Source: Sinorhizobium fredii USDA 205 (lineage in GTDB: Bacteria > Pseudomonadota > Alphaproteobacteria > Rhizobiales > Rhizobiaceae). Taken from it: a stretch of 64,000 nt of DNA. Positions within the stretch are counted from its first letter, which is position 1. The number at the start of each line of letters is the position of its first letter. The translations under genes were made by a program, and so were the position numbers. Location: the NCBI RefSeq assembly GCF_001461695.1, contig NZ_AUTC01000189.1, positions 186,001-250,000 on the forward strand. Direction: 5' to 3'. The notes below the pieces were generated by a model that ran no database searches, was not told where the DNA came from, and saw nothing but the letters and a program-made list of their open reading frames with translations. This document shows, in pieces, positions 44,301 through 56,400 of the stretch.

Positions 44301-45260
44301 TGGAACGATGGCATGAACAAGGTCGGAGCCGGGGGGAGAGGCGAAAGCGTTTGGAACGGCTGGTTCTTCCTGACGGTACTGCAGTCATTTGCGACCATCG
44401 CGTCGTCGCACCGCGACGAAAGCCGTGCCAAATGGTGCCTCGAACGGTCTGAGGAACTGCGCGCCGCCTTGGAGGCGCGCGCCTGGGACGGTGGCTGGTA
44501 TCGCCGCGCCTTTTTCGACGACGGAACGCCCCTCGGTTCATCCGCCAACGACGAGTGCCAGATCGACGCCATTCCGCAGGCCTGGGCCGTCATCTCCGGC
44601 AGTGCCGACAGGGAGCGCGCGTCAAGGGCGATGGACGCGGTCCATGAACGGCTTGTGCGCCGCAAGGACAAGCTGATCCAGCTGTTCGACCCGCCGTTCG
44701 ACAAGGGTTCCCTGCAGCCGGGCTATATCAAGGGCTATGTTCCCGGCATAAGGGAAAATGGCGGGCAGTATACCCATGCGGCCACCTGGGTCGTGCTCGC
44801 TTCCGCGCTCCAGGGAGACGGCGACGGGGCACTGGAGCTTTGGAACCTGCTCAATCCGATCAATCACGCTTCGACGAAGCGTGACGCCGAGCATTACATG
44901 GTCGAGCCCTTTGTCGTCAGCGCCGACGTCTACGGCGCACCGCCGCACACCGGACGTGGTGGCTGGACATGGTATACCGGATCGGCCGCCTGGCTGTATC
45001 GCGTCGGGTTGGAAGCTATCCTCGGTTTTCGCCGACAGGACAATATCCTCTCCCTGGAACCCTGCATTCCGACATACTGGCCGGCGTATGACATGAACTA
45101 CAGGTACGGCTCGGCGACGTACCGTATCCATGTGGATAACAAGGCCCGGGTTTGCCGCGGGCTACGATCGCTTGTGCTGGACGACGGGCCGCTGACCGAC
45201 GCGAAGCTGCCGCTTGTCGATGACGGTCGCCTTCACGACGTTCGAGCAATCCTTGGTTAG
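41365..45260 (+). pseudogene. Stand-alone NdvB-C-terminal-like GH94 glycoside phosphorylase, frameshifted
   Basis: The 5' frame runs from ATG 41365 (GGGAG upstream) and the 3' frame ends at 45260; they join if one base is restored near 43311-43313 (…VRH then TATYFAEWV, expected HLTATYFAEW). Restored length is about 1,299 residues. Residues 30-300 and about 490-760 are two supersandwich modules as in the C-terminal half of NdvB (LLSNGSYSVLLTTAGAG..WRG and LLFWNGFGGFSADGREYVIV). The rest is the GH94 catalytic barrel, with the general-acid Asp in GTGDWNDGMNKVG. No glycosyltransferase or membrane part. GH94 enzymes phosphorolyse beta-glucosides to glucose 1-phosphate. The break could be real or a sequencing error. 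Confidence 0.8.
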
Positions 45261-45263
45261 ACC

Positions 45264-46583
45264 ATGTCCCAGACGCTCTCGACCGCCCCAGAGCTCCATC
45301 GGATGCCGACCGAACAGGATCTCGGCCGGCTGCAGTTCACGACCCTGCTGTACTATCTACAATGCACCAATCCTGACAACGGCCTCGTTCGCGACAAGAC
45401 CGAGCCCAATGCTCCGGCAAGCATTGCCGCCATCGGAATGGCGCTGGCAACGATCCCAGTCGTCGTCGAGCGCGGCGTCATAATCCGGAAGTTTGCCGCC
45501 AAGATCGCGCGAAAGCGGCTGGAATTCCTGCTGGGATGTCCCCAGGGGCCTGAAGCCGACGCTTCGGGGTACAAGGGTTTCTTCTACCATTTCCTCGACA
45601 TAGAAACCGGCGGCCGGGTCTGGGAGTGCGAACTGTCCACCATCGATTCAGCCTTCCTGTTCGCAGGCGCATTGACGGCAGCCGCCTACTTCGATGGCGA
45701 CGATGCCGACGAGGCCAAGATCCGAATGCTTGCCGACGCGCTCTACGAACGGGCGGATTGGAACTGGGCCTGCGATCACGGACTGACCCTGACTCACGGA
45801 TGGCGGCCGGAAAGCGGGTTCATCCCCTATCGCTGGCGCGGCTACGACGAGGGCCTGCTGCTTTACATCCTCGGGCTGGGGTCGCCGACCCATCCGTTGC
45901 CGCCCGAGGCTTACGCCGCCTACACCGAAAGCTACGAGTGGAGAAATATCTACGGGCGCGAACTGCTTTACTCGGGACCGCTCTTCACCCACCAGCTCTC
46001 GCATATGTGGATCGACTTCCGCGGCATCCGCGACGCCTTCATGCGAGACCGCGGCACCGACTACTTCCAGAATAGCCGCCATGCGACCTACGTCCAGCAG
46101 GCCTATGCCATTCGCAATCCGATGAACTTTCGCGGCTATGGGGAGCACTGCTGGGGATTTACCGCCAGCGACGGACCGGGCTGGACCAAGAAGAAGCTCG
46201 ACGGCGTGGAGAGGGAATTCTTCGACTATATTGCCCGCGGCGCGCCGTTCGGACCGGACGACGGAACCGTCTCGCCATGGGCGGTCGTCGCTTCGTTGCC
46301 TTTCGCTCCGGAGATCGTCATTCCGACCGTCAGAAACTTCGCGCAGATGAATTTGGGCATGACGCATCTTTACGGCTTCAAGCCATCGTTCAACCAGACA
46401 TATGCGGTCGAAGGCAATGATGCGGGATGGTGGGTCAGTCCCTATCATTTCGCCATAGACCAGGGCCCGGTCGTGCTGATGATCGAAAACTTCAGGACGG
46501 GCCTGCTCTGGAACATCATGCGCCGCTGCCAGCCGATCGTCACCGGACTGCGCCGGGCCGGCTTCACCGGCGGCTGGCTTTAG
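45264..46583 (+). CDS. Glycoamylase-like family protein (PF10091, GH144-type)
   Basis: 439 residues, starting three bases after the preceding stop. The family pattern is clear: AFLFAGALTAAAYF, YRWRGYDEGLLLYILGLGSP, then FTHQLSHMWIDFRGIRDAFM and GEHCWGFTASDGPGW. PF10091 includes endo-beta-1,2-glucanases of family GH144 and is also the module found before the GH94 region in the cyclic beta-1,2-glucan synthase NdvB. Here it is a free protein without signal peptide. With the preceding GH94-like gene it suggests handling of beta-1,2-glucan, though the exact reaction is not proven. Last gene of the block, before tRNA-Gln. Confidence 0.85.
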   Translation: MSQTLSTAPELHRMPTEQDLGRLQFTTLLYYLQCTNPDNGLVRDKTEPNAPASIAAIGMALATIPVVVERGVIIRKFAAKIARKRLEFLLGCPQGPEADASGYKGFFYHFLDIETGGRVWECELSTIDSAFLFAGALTAAAYFDGDDADEAKIRMLADALYERADWNWACDHGLTLTHGWRPESGFIPYRWRGYDEGLLLYILGLGSPTHPLPPEAYAAYTESYEWRNIYGRELLYSGPLFTHQLSHMWIDFRGIRDAFMRDRGTDYFQNSRHATYVQQAYAIRNPMNFRGYGEHCWGFTASDGPGWTKKKLDGVEREFFDYIARGAPFGPDDGTVSPWAVVASLPFAPEIVIPTVRNFAQMNLGMTHLYGFKPSFNQTYAVEGNDAGWWVSPYHFAIDQGPVVLMIENFRTGLLWNIMRRCQPIVTGLRRAGFTGGWL

Positions 46584-46760
46584 GATACGGCCGGGCGCTC
46601 GATGGAGGGGGAGCATCCAGGCAGGAACGATCGCCGTCTCGGGGAAACCGCAAGCTGTGTTCGCCGCCAAGATCGCACGACGCGAAATTCCCGAACTCGC
46701 GGCGGAATTCGAGTTCGCGGCAGAATGGCAAGCCGTTGGTACTTTTGAGGAAGAAGTAGA

Positions 46761-46835
46761 TGGCTGGGGCGCCTGGATTCGAACCAGGGGATGGCGGTAC
46801 CAAAAACCGCTGCCTTACCGCTTGGCTACGCCCCA
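46761..46835 (-). tRNA. tRNA-Gln (UUG)
   Basis: 75 bases on the minus strand, CCA encoded. Acceptor TGGGGCG pairs with CGCCCCA; anticodon arm GCGGT-TTTTGGT-ACCGC gives anticodon TTG; T arm has CTGG-TTCGAAT-CCAG. Confidence 0.96.
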
Positions 46836-46977
46836 ACGGACTGGCGAGGCATCCGCTCGCCAAATCGAGCGCCTGATTACCAAAGCTGGCGCACGCTCAC
46901 AATGGTTAACTTCGCTTTGCGCGCATATTTTGTCGCCGGAGTTTCACACGCAACCAGCTGTCGGCGCGAATGCGGCC

Positions 46978-47084
46978 CTACAGCGCCGCGCGCCTTATCA
47001 GGCGCGCAAAGGTCGCTATAGCAGTTTGAATTGCCGCATGTCTTTGTCCTGAAATCGAGGTCGATTTAAGGAGACATGCAGTAG
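46978..47084. repeat. Rhizobial intergenic mosaic-type repeat, second two-hairpin copy
   Basis: Same structure as the element at 12745-12852: CTACAGCGCCGCGCG at 46978 to CGCTATAG at 47021 with an inner GCGCGCC/GGCGCGC stem, then GCATGTCT (47036-47043) pairing with AGACATGC (47072-47079) around TGAAATCGA/TCGATTTAA. It ends GCAGTAGG like the first copy. It lies in the 324-base gap between tRNA-Gln and the cupin gene, in which I see no other gene. Confidence 0.75.
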
Positions 47085-47159
47085 GCGATGAAACCGGTGG
47101 CTGTGCCCGTTTCCTCGCGCCCCGCTTTCGCCTATTGTCGCCCGCAAATGGAGACCTCG

Positions 47160-47456
47160 ATGACCAAGTTCCGCGCCCGCCCGCCTGCCGTCCCGACCGT
47201 TCTCGTCGATGATGCCGTCGTGCGCATCATCCGCTGGGATTTCGAACCGGGCGCCGACACCGGGCACCACGTCCACGGGCTGGGTTATGTCGTCGTGCCG
47301 ATGACCAATTGCCATTTCCTGTTGGAAGAGGAAGGCGGCAGCCGCCGGATCGATGTGGCAAAGGGCGCCGCCTACCGGCGTGATGCGGGCGTCGCCCACA
47401 ATGTCGTCAATGCGGGCAGCGAACCGATGTCCTTCGTCGAGATCGAATACAAGTGA
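47160..47456 (+). CDS. Small cupin-domain protein
   Basis: 98 residues from ATG 47160 (TGGAGACC upstream; ATG 47148 is an alternative). A single cupin barrel: FEPGADTGHHVHGLGYVVVP carries the His-x-His metal ligands and AHNVVNAGSEPMSFVEIEYK is motif 2. Function of these one-domain cupins is not known. The stop overlaps the possible GTG start (47453) of the next gene, so the two probably form an operon. Confidence 0.8.
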   Translation: MTKFRARPPAVPTVLVDDAVVRIIRWDFEPGADTGHHVHGLGYVVVPMTNCHFLLEEEGGSRRIDVAKGAAYRRDAGVAHNVVNAGSEPMSFVEIEYK

Positions 47457-47467
47457 AGGCGCGACGC

Positions 47468-48379
47468 ATGCAGGGACCGGAATTCGACCTCGACTTCAAG
47501 CCCGCCCATGGAGAAAGGGTTACGGTGGCCGAGGGCGTTGAGCGCATCACCGTCAACAATCCCGGCCCCTTCACCTTTCATGGCACCAATACCTACATCG
47601 TCGGCCGCCGCTCGGTCGCGGTGATCGACCCGGGGCCGGAGGACGAGGCGCATTTTCAGGCGCTGATGGCGGCGCTTGCAGGGCGCGAGGTGACGCATAT
47701 CGCCGTCAGCCACACCCATCGCGACCACTCGCCCCTCGCCGGCCGGCTAAGGGAAGCGACAGGAGCGATCGTCATCGGCGAAGGTCCGCACCGGGCGGCT
47801 CGCCCGTTGCACGCCGGTGAGACCAATCCCTTCGCCGAAAGCTCGGACATGGAATTCGTGCCCGACATCGCCCTTCGCGACGGCGGCCGGATCGAGGGCG
47901 ACGGGTGGAGCTTGACAGCGATCGCCACGCCGGGACACACCGCCAACCACATGGCCTTCGGGCTCGACGGCACCGGCATTCTTTTCTCCGCCGATCACGT
48001 AATGGCCTGGGCGACGAGCATCGTCGCACCGCCGGACGGTGCCATGGCCGATTACATGGCCTCCCTCGACAAGCTGCTCTCACGCGACGACCGGCTGTAC
48101 CTGCCCGGCCACGGCGGTCCGGTCAGCGAGCCTCCCGCCTTCCTGCGGGCGCTCAAGGCGCATCGCAAGATGCGCGAACGCGCCGTCCTGGAACGGCTGC
48201 GCGCCGGGGACCGGAAAATCCCGGACATGGTGAAGGTGATCTACGCCTCGACCGATCCGCGGCTGCACGGCGCAGCGGCGCTTTCGGTGCTCGCCCATAT
48301 CGAGGACCTGATCGAAAAAGGCCGCATCGAGACCGACGGCCCGCCGTCGCTCCTTGGCGAATATCGGTTGGTGACCTGA
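47468..48379 (+). CDS. MBL-fold metallo-hydrolase (LACTB2-like)
   Basis: 303 residues from ATG 47468 (GAAGG upstream); a GTG at 47453 overlapping the cupin stop is a possible alternative. Metal ligands: VSHTHRDHSPL (HxHxDH), TPGHTANHMAF, SADHVMAW and LPGHGGP. The C-terminal helical extension (residues about 215-300) is the winged-helix tail of the LACTB2-like group. The reaction is hydrolytic and metal-dependent; the substrate (thioester, lactone or nucleic acid) cannot be told. Confidence 0.85.
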   Translation: MQGPEFDLDFKPAHGERVTVAEGVERITVNNPGPFTFHGTNTYIVGRRSVAVIDPGPEDEAHFQALMAALAGREVTHIAVSHTHRDHSPLAGRLREATGAIVIGEGPHRAARPLHAGETNPFAESSDMEFVPDIALRDGGRIEGDGWSLTAIATPGHTANHMAFGLDGTGILFSADHVMAWATSIVAPPDGAMADYMASLDKLLSRDDRLYLPGHGGPVSEPPAFLRALKAHRKMRERAVLERLRAGDRKIPDMVKVIYASTDPRLHGAAALSVLAHIEDLIEKGRIETDGPPSLLGEYRLVT

Positions 48380-48387
48380 GCGAGCTC

Positions 48388-48429
48388 TTAGAGCCTTTCC
48401 TGGTTAAATTGAACCAGGAAAGGCTCTAA
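48388..48429. terminator. Perfect 18-base-stem bidirectional hairpin
   Basis: TTAGAGCCTTTCCTGGTT (48388-48405) and its exact complement (48412-48429) flank an AAATTG loop. It lies between two convergent genes and its right arm contains the stop codon of the DUF1499 gene. Perfect stems of this length also occur as rhizobial palindromic repeats. Confidence 0.7.
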
Positions 48430-49334
48430 TCTCCCGCAATCCCCAGTAGCTCTGCATCGAGCGCCCGCAGGAACTCTTCCGCGAACTTGGCGCCCATGCC
48501 GAGATCATGCTGGCCGTATCGCGAGGCGACGCGCAAGTCGACAAGCGTGGTCTCCGCCTCTTCGCGCAGCCGGATCAGCACGTCGAAGCGAAAGCCGACG
48601 ATTAGCGTGCGCCATTCGCCCTGCAGCACGATATCGCTGGCATCCCGCCCGGGTATTCCAGCCTCGACATCGGGCGCTGGCCGCGTGGCCGGAACGGGAA
48701 TGGCTTCCGGTTCCCTGTTCGTATCCGGCCCCGCGCCTGGACCCACGGCAAGGTCCTCGAGATCGGCGCGCGCGTTCTCGACGCCGAGTTCCGCGGTCGT
48801 GGCGATTCGCCTTTCCTCGACCACCTTGCGGACGCCCTGGAACACGCGGTCCAGGGCGCCGTCGTAGCGCCGTCCGGTGAGCCCCGGATAGGCAGCGATC
48901 TGCGCTTCGCGGTCCTCGGGCGTCACGATCGGCCTGCGCTTGATCCAGCTCTCCTCGGCGACCGGCGCCTTGATCCACGGCGGCGGCCTCACCGGATCGG
49001 TGCTGACATCGTAGATCGCCGGTCGCGCCAGATATTGCGCCGCCCCATAGAAGAAGAAACCGAGGGGAAGCGCCGCATAGAAGAGGGCCGAGACGGAAGC
49101 GGTCCCGCCGACGGCTGCCACCTTCCAGAGGCGCGTAAGACCGACGGTCGCAAGCAGGACAGCCAAGAGGGCGAACGCAACGGCGCAGCCGGCAAGCGCC
49201 AGGAAATGCGGGGTCGTCAGCGGACCGAAGCGGTGCGCGGCAAGCGACAGCGCGAAGATCACGAAGCCTATGCGGGCGAACCTGCGTGCCCAGTGGGCGG
49301 CATGGGAATAGGGACGCTCGTACCGGACCATCAT
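48426..49334 (-). CDS. DUF1499 membrane protein
   Basis: 302 residues. Three transmembrane segments fall in residues 18-105 (IGFVIFALSLAAHRFGPLTT; FLALAGCAVAFALLAVLLAT; VSALFYAALPLGFFFYGAAQ). The DUF1499 domain covers about 110-295, starting YDVSTDPVRPPPWIKA and including LIVGFRFDVLIRLREEAETT, LVDLRVASRYGQHDLGMGAK. An acidic Pro-rich insert (about 190-235) interrupts it. DUF1499 proteins are envelope-associated and of unknown function. Start ATG could be 49334 or the next codon. Confidence 0.8.
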   Translation of the reverse strand: MMVRYERPYSHAAHWARRFARIGFVIFALSLAAHRFGPLTTPHFLALAGCAVAFALLAVLLATVGLTRLWKVAAVGGTASVSALFYAALPLGFFFYGAAQYLARPAIYDVSTDPVRPPPWIKAPVAEESWIKRRPIVTPEDREAQIAAYPGLTGRRYDGALDRVFQGVRKVVEERRIATTAELGVENARADLEDLAVGPGAGPDTNREPEAIPVPATRPAPDVEAGIPGRDASDIVLQGEWRTLIVGFRFDVLIRLREEAETTLVDLRVASRYGQHDLGMGAKFAEEFLRALDAELLGIAGD

Positions 49335-49573
49335 AAAACGGAATCAATCCCCGCGGCAAAAGACTTCGCCTTCTTAGACCATGGCCGTTTCGGTGGGAAC
49401 CACCGGCCTGCGCACGCACTGAATTCGCCCGAAAAGGGTATGAGCGCAGCGGTTGTACTTCTGCCGCAAATTCGCCATTCTCGTTAACCAGTTATTTCAG
49501 CACAATCTTCCACCGGCGCGCAGAATTGTCCGCGCGGACAGTGCCCGGATAAGAACATGCAGCGATTCAAAGC

Positions 49574-49618
49574 GCTACAGCGTCCTCAGTGCGTCTGAAA
49601 GGACGCACTGCGCTGTAG
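49574..49618. repeat. One-hairpin copy of the mosaic-type repeat
   Basis: CTACAGCG at 49574 pairs with CGCTGTAG at 49611-49618, with an inner GTGCGTC/GACGCAC stem. It corresponds to the first hairpin of the copies at 12745 and 46978. It sits in the 310-base gap 49335-49644, where I see no other feature. Confidence 0.65.
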
Positions 49619-49644
49619 AGGCGCCGTGACAACGGAGAGAGATC

Positions 49645-50034
49645 ATGACCGCATCGGAGACACGCTCGGAGATCGCCGTCCCTGCCCCGCCGCCCTCCGG
49701 AGGAGATGTCGCCCTTCCAATGGCGCTGCTCGAACTCGAGCTCTCCCTCGACCGCTTCTCCGGCAACGGGGACGATTTTTCGGCATTCGTGCGGACGGTG
49801 GCGGACGACATCGGCGGCGAGCTCCTTTTCGACCTGCCGGCTTCGGGCCTCGTCGATAATTGCCAAACCATCGCCGCCCTTCGCCATGGCCAGACCGACG
49901 GCCAGACGCCGACGATCCTGTTCGTCTGCCTCGACGCGGATGGAAGCACGGTCCGCGTCGAACAGCCAAGCGAACGCACCGCCGGCCTCGTAAGCTTCGC
50001 CGAAGCCTTCGTCGGGGTGCTCGAGCGGATCTGA
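49645..50034 (+). CDS. Hypothetical protein
   Basis: 129 residues from ATG 49645, with GGAGAGAG upstream. No signal peptide or membrane segment. The sequence is acidic overall with an LELELSLDRFSGNGDDFSAF region and ILFVCLDADGSTVRVEQ. I do not recognise a family. The ribosome site and codon use typical of its neighbours support a real gene. Confidence 0.6.
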   Translation: MTASETRSEIAVPAPPPSGGDVALPMALLELELSLDRFSGNGDDFSAFVRTVADDIGGELLFDLPASGLVDNCQTIAALRHGQTDGQTPTILFVCLDADGSTVRVEQPSERTAGLVSFAEAFVGVLERI

Positions 50035-50209
50035 AGTCACCTCGAGTTGATCGCCAACGTGCAGCGGGTGCGTGGTATTCTTGTTTCCGTTGAATCGCGC
50101 CTGCGGATCCGCAATCATGCGTCCCTTGCTGCTTGCAATTCATTGCGCAGAGGACGAACCGCATGCCGCTGATCGCTGTTCCGCATGCGTGCGCCGATCA
50201 GGAGCAGGA

Positions 50210-50458
50210 ATGACCATGAGGACAACGAGACTGCTGACACTCGCCGCGGCGGGACTGGTGCTTGCCGGGTGCCAGACGACCACTCCGCAGGAGCGGCGCG
50301 CAAGGGACGAAACGACCTGCGCCTCCTACGGCTTTCGCCGCGGCACGGATTCATTTGCCACCTGCCTGCAGCGCATAGAGCTCGACCGTCGCGCCGAGTC
50401 GCGGGCCTTCCGCTACGACAACGACTTCCTGATGCGCCGGCCCTATTATTGGTATTGA
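50210..50458 (+). CDS. Small hypothetical lipoprotein
   Basis: 82 residues from ATG 50210 (GGAGCAGGA upstream; ATG 50216 is also possible). A signal peptide ends in VLAGC, a lipobox. The mature part TTPQERRARDETTCASYGFR then GTDSFATCLQRIELDRRAES, with RRPYYWY at the end, is a pattern of small alphaproteobacterial lipoproteins with two cysteines and a D.F..C motif. Function unknown. Confidence 0.75.
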   Translation: MTMRTTRLLTLAAAGLVLAGCQTTTPQERRARDETTCASYGFRRGTDSFATCLQRIELDRRAESRAFRYDNDFLMRRPYYWY

Positions 50459-50472
50459 CGCGAACGCTATTA

Positions 50473-50586
50473 GATCACGATGATTTTGGGTCTGATCGAC
50501 CCAAAATCATAAAACGTGATCGATTCTAAAAGATTAGAGCGGGATGCGGGCGGAAAACCGCTCACACTTTTCCTCATCCCGCTCTA
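50473..50586. repeat. Double palindromic intergenic repeat
   Basis: Hairpin A pairs GATCACG (50473-50479) with CGTGATC (50515-50521) and TGATTTTGGGTC (50481-50492) with GACCCAAAATCA (50498-50509). Hairpin B pairs TAGAGCGGGATG (50535-50546) with CATCCCGCTCTA (50575-50586), with an inner GCGG/CCGC stem. It lies between a + strand lipoprotein and the - strand ppdK, so it may also terminate both. Confidence 0.7.
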
Positions 50587-50612
50587 GAGGCAGAGGCGCG
50601 CGTGGAAAGCCG

Positions 50613-53309
<2,697 letters not shown>

Positions 53310-53457
53310 GCCTGTTCTCCACCCAGAAACAGTTTCGATGACGATCTACAGTATATGCTTCAGCCTGAAAATGCACTCGGCGAAGATTCTTGCTGCAGTG
53401 CATCAAAAATGCAGCAGCGCCTCGGTTGCATGCCAATTGCCGAGGGAACGTGGCTGT

Positions 53458-56400
53458 TCAGACCGCTTCGCGCAGGCGCTCGGCCGTCTGCAGGTCGACG
53501 GAGACGAGCTGCGAAACGCCCTGTTCGGCCATGGTGACCCCGAACAGGCGGTTCATGCGGGCCATGGTGATCGGGTTATGGGTGATGATGATGAAGCGCG
53601 TCTGGGTCGAGGCCGCCATTTCATCCATCAGGTTGCAGTAGCGCTCGACATTGTGGTCGTCGAGCGGTGCATCGACTTCGTCGAGCACGCAGATCGGCGC
53701 CGGATTGGTGAGGAAGACGGCGAAGATCAGCGCCATTGCCGTCAGCGCCTGCTCGCCGCCGGAAAGCAGCGTCATCGTCTGAGGTTTCTTGCCCGGCGGA
53801 CGGGCGAGAATTTCCAGACCCGCCTCCAGCGGATCGTCGCTCTCGATCAGTTGCAGCTCCGCCGTGCCGCCGCCGAAGAGATGGGTGAAGAGCCGCTGGA
53901 ACTGCACATTGACCACATCGAAGGCAGCAATCAGCCGCTCGCGCCCCTCGCGATTGAGGTTCTGGATGGCGCCCCGGAGCTTGCGGATCGCCTCGATGAC
54001 GTCGTCGCGCTCCTTGAGAAGCGCCGCGAGCCGTTCGGAGAGCTCCTTCTGCTCCTCGTCGGCGCGCAGGTTGACGGCGCCGAGACGCTCCCGCTCGATC
54101 TTCAGCCGCTCGAGTTCCCGCTCGATGGCGCGCATGTCGGGCAATGCCGCGTCGACAGCCAGTCCGGTCAGGCGCATCGCCTCGTGCGGCGGGCAGGAAA
54201 GCGCCTCCAGGATGCGCGCCTCGATCTCGACGCGCCGCTCGCGGGCCGAGACGAGCCGCTCTTCGGCCCGGCCGCGCTTTTCGCGCACTTCCGCGAGTTC
54301 CGAAAGCGCCGTCGCGGCGAGGCGATCGGCTTCACGTTGGCGGGTCTCCGCCTCGGCGAGGATGTCGGCCGCCTGCCGGCGCGCCATCTCCGCCTTCTGC
54401 AACTCGTTCATCAGGGCACGGCGCTTGTCCTCGAACTCATCGGGCGCGTCAATAAGCTCCTCGACCTCCTCGCGCGCCTCCGCCTCGCGGTCGCGCAGCG
54501 TCGCGATGTGCTCTTCGGCGCTCGACGCGCGCGCCCTCCAGGTCTCGCGCTCGCCGGCGATCGCGCTCAGGCGACGCAGACGCGCCTCGTTTTCGCGGGC
54601 AAGACCGTCATGCGTCGCCCGCGCTTCGGCAACCGCGGCGCGGTCCGCCGCAACATCCGCCGTCCGCGTGCGCAGCCGCAACTCCAGTTCCGCAAGGTCG
54701 GGCGCGTCGGCCAGCGCGTCGTTCGCCGCTTCGATCTGCTCGGCTGCCTCTTCGACCTGGCCTTCGAGCTGAAGCTTCGTTTCGGCGAGCACGGCGCGGC
54801 GGCGGGCCAAATCGCCGGAAGCGCGTTCGGCCGCGACAAGCGCGTCACGTGCCTCGGCGAGCTGCCGGGAAATCATCCGCTGGGCATCGCGCGACAGGCG
54901 AAGCCGCTCGTCCTCGGCGCGGATGCGGGCGCCGGCAGCGGCGAGATCCGCCTCCGCCTGGCGCAGGGCTTCGGCCGCATCCTCGGCCTCCGCTTCAAGC
55001 TCGGAAAGGCGGTTCTTCTGGGCAAGCCGGAGGGCGGCGGCGCTCGGCGCCTCAGATCCGGTGACGTGGCCATCCCAACGCCAGACCGCGCCTTCCTTCG
55101 TCACCAGCCGCTGGCCGGACCTCAAGAGCGGTAGCAGGCGTTCGGCCTCCGTTTCGCTTTGAACGATGCCGATCTGGCGAAGCGTGCGGCGGAGTGCCTC
55201 CGGGGCGCTGACGTAATCGCTCAGCGGCAAGGCACCGCTGGGCAAGGCCGGGTCGTCCGCATGGTCGCCGGGCATACGCCAGTGCGAGGCTGCCGCCTGT
55301 TCCAGCGGCGATTCGAGGTCGTCGCCCAATGCGGCGCCGAGCGCCGTCTCGAAGCCGCGCTCGACCTGCATATCCTCGACGACAGCCGGATAGTCGCTGG
55401 CGCCGGAAGCTTCGAGCATTCGGCGGATCGTACGGGCCTCGGTCTCGATGCCGTTCAGCCGCGCCCGCGCCTGATCGACGGGCGGGCGGGTGGCCGCTTC
55501 TTCGGCGCGTGCTTCGGCAAGGCTCTCCTCAACGGCGACGACAACCGCCTCCGCCTCCTCCAGCGCCGCTTCCGCCGCCTCGACCTGTCCCTGCTTCTCG
55601 TGCGGGTCCGGGAGCGCCGCCATCTGGCGGTCGAGACCTTCGAGGTCACGCGCCTGATCGGAAAGCTGGCGGACAAGGCGCGCCTGCCGCTCGGAAAGAT
55701 CGCGCAACGTCCTGTCAAGCTGGTTGCGGGCGGCCTGCGCCTCGGCGCGTTCGGCGGTCAGTCGCGCCAGATCCGCCTCACTGTCGGAAAGTTTTTCGCT
55801 GGCTTCCTCCAGCCTTTCGCGCGCCGCCGCGGCGCGATCGTCCGCCTCGGCCAGCACCTCCCGCAGTTCTTCCTCCTCCTCATCGAGGCGGGCGAGAATG
55901 CCGGCATTGTCGGCGACCAGCCGTTCCTCGCGGGCAATATCCTCGGCGAGTTGCGACAGTCGACGCTGCAATTCGTCGCGACGGCGCAGGATGCGCCCGG
56001 CATCCTCCTCGAGTTGCGCACGGGCGATCTGCAGGCGCTGCAGCGCTGCAGCAAGCTTCGCCTCGTTCTCGCGCAGCTCCGGCAGCTTGAGGCTCGCGAT
56101 TGCCTGATGCTTGGCCGCCTCCATCTGCGCCTGTGCCTTTTCGGCGACGAGTGCGGTGATCTGGTTCAGCTGGCTGGTGGCCTCGGCTTCCGCCTCTTTG
56201 GCCTGCACCCAACGGATGTGGAGCAGGATCGCCTCGTGCCGGCGAATTTCCGCCGACAGCATCTTGAAGCGGTTAGCCTGGCGCGACTGGCGCTTCAGGC
56301 TTTCGATCTGGCTTTCGAGCTGCGAGGTGACGTCATCGAGCCGCTCCAGATTGGTCTCCGCCGCCTTGAGGCGCAGTTCGGCCTCATGACGCCGCGAGTG

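Noticed and set aside
12745..50586. CRISPR-like array from the repeated hairpins
   Set aside because: The repeats are dispersed single copies between genes without regular spacers, and no cas genes are present.
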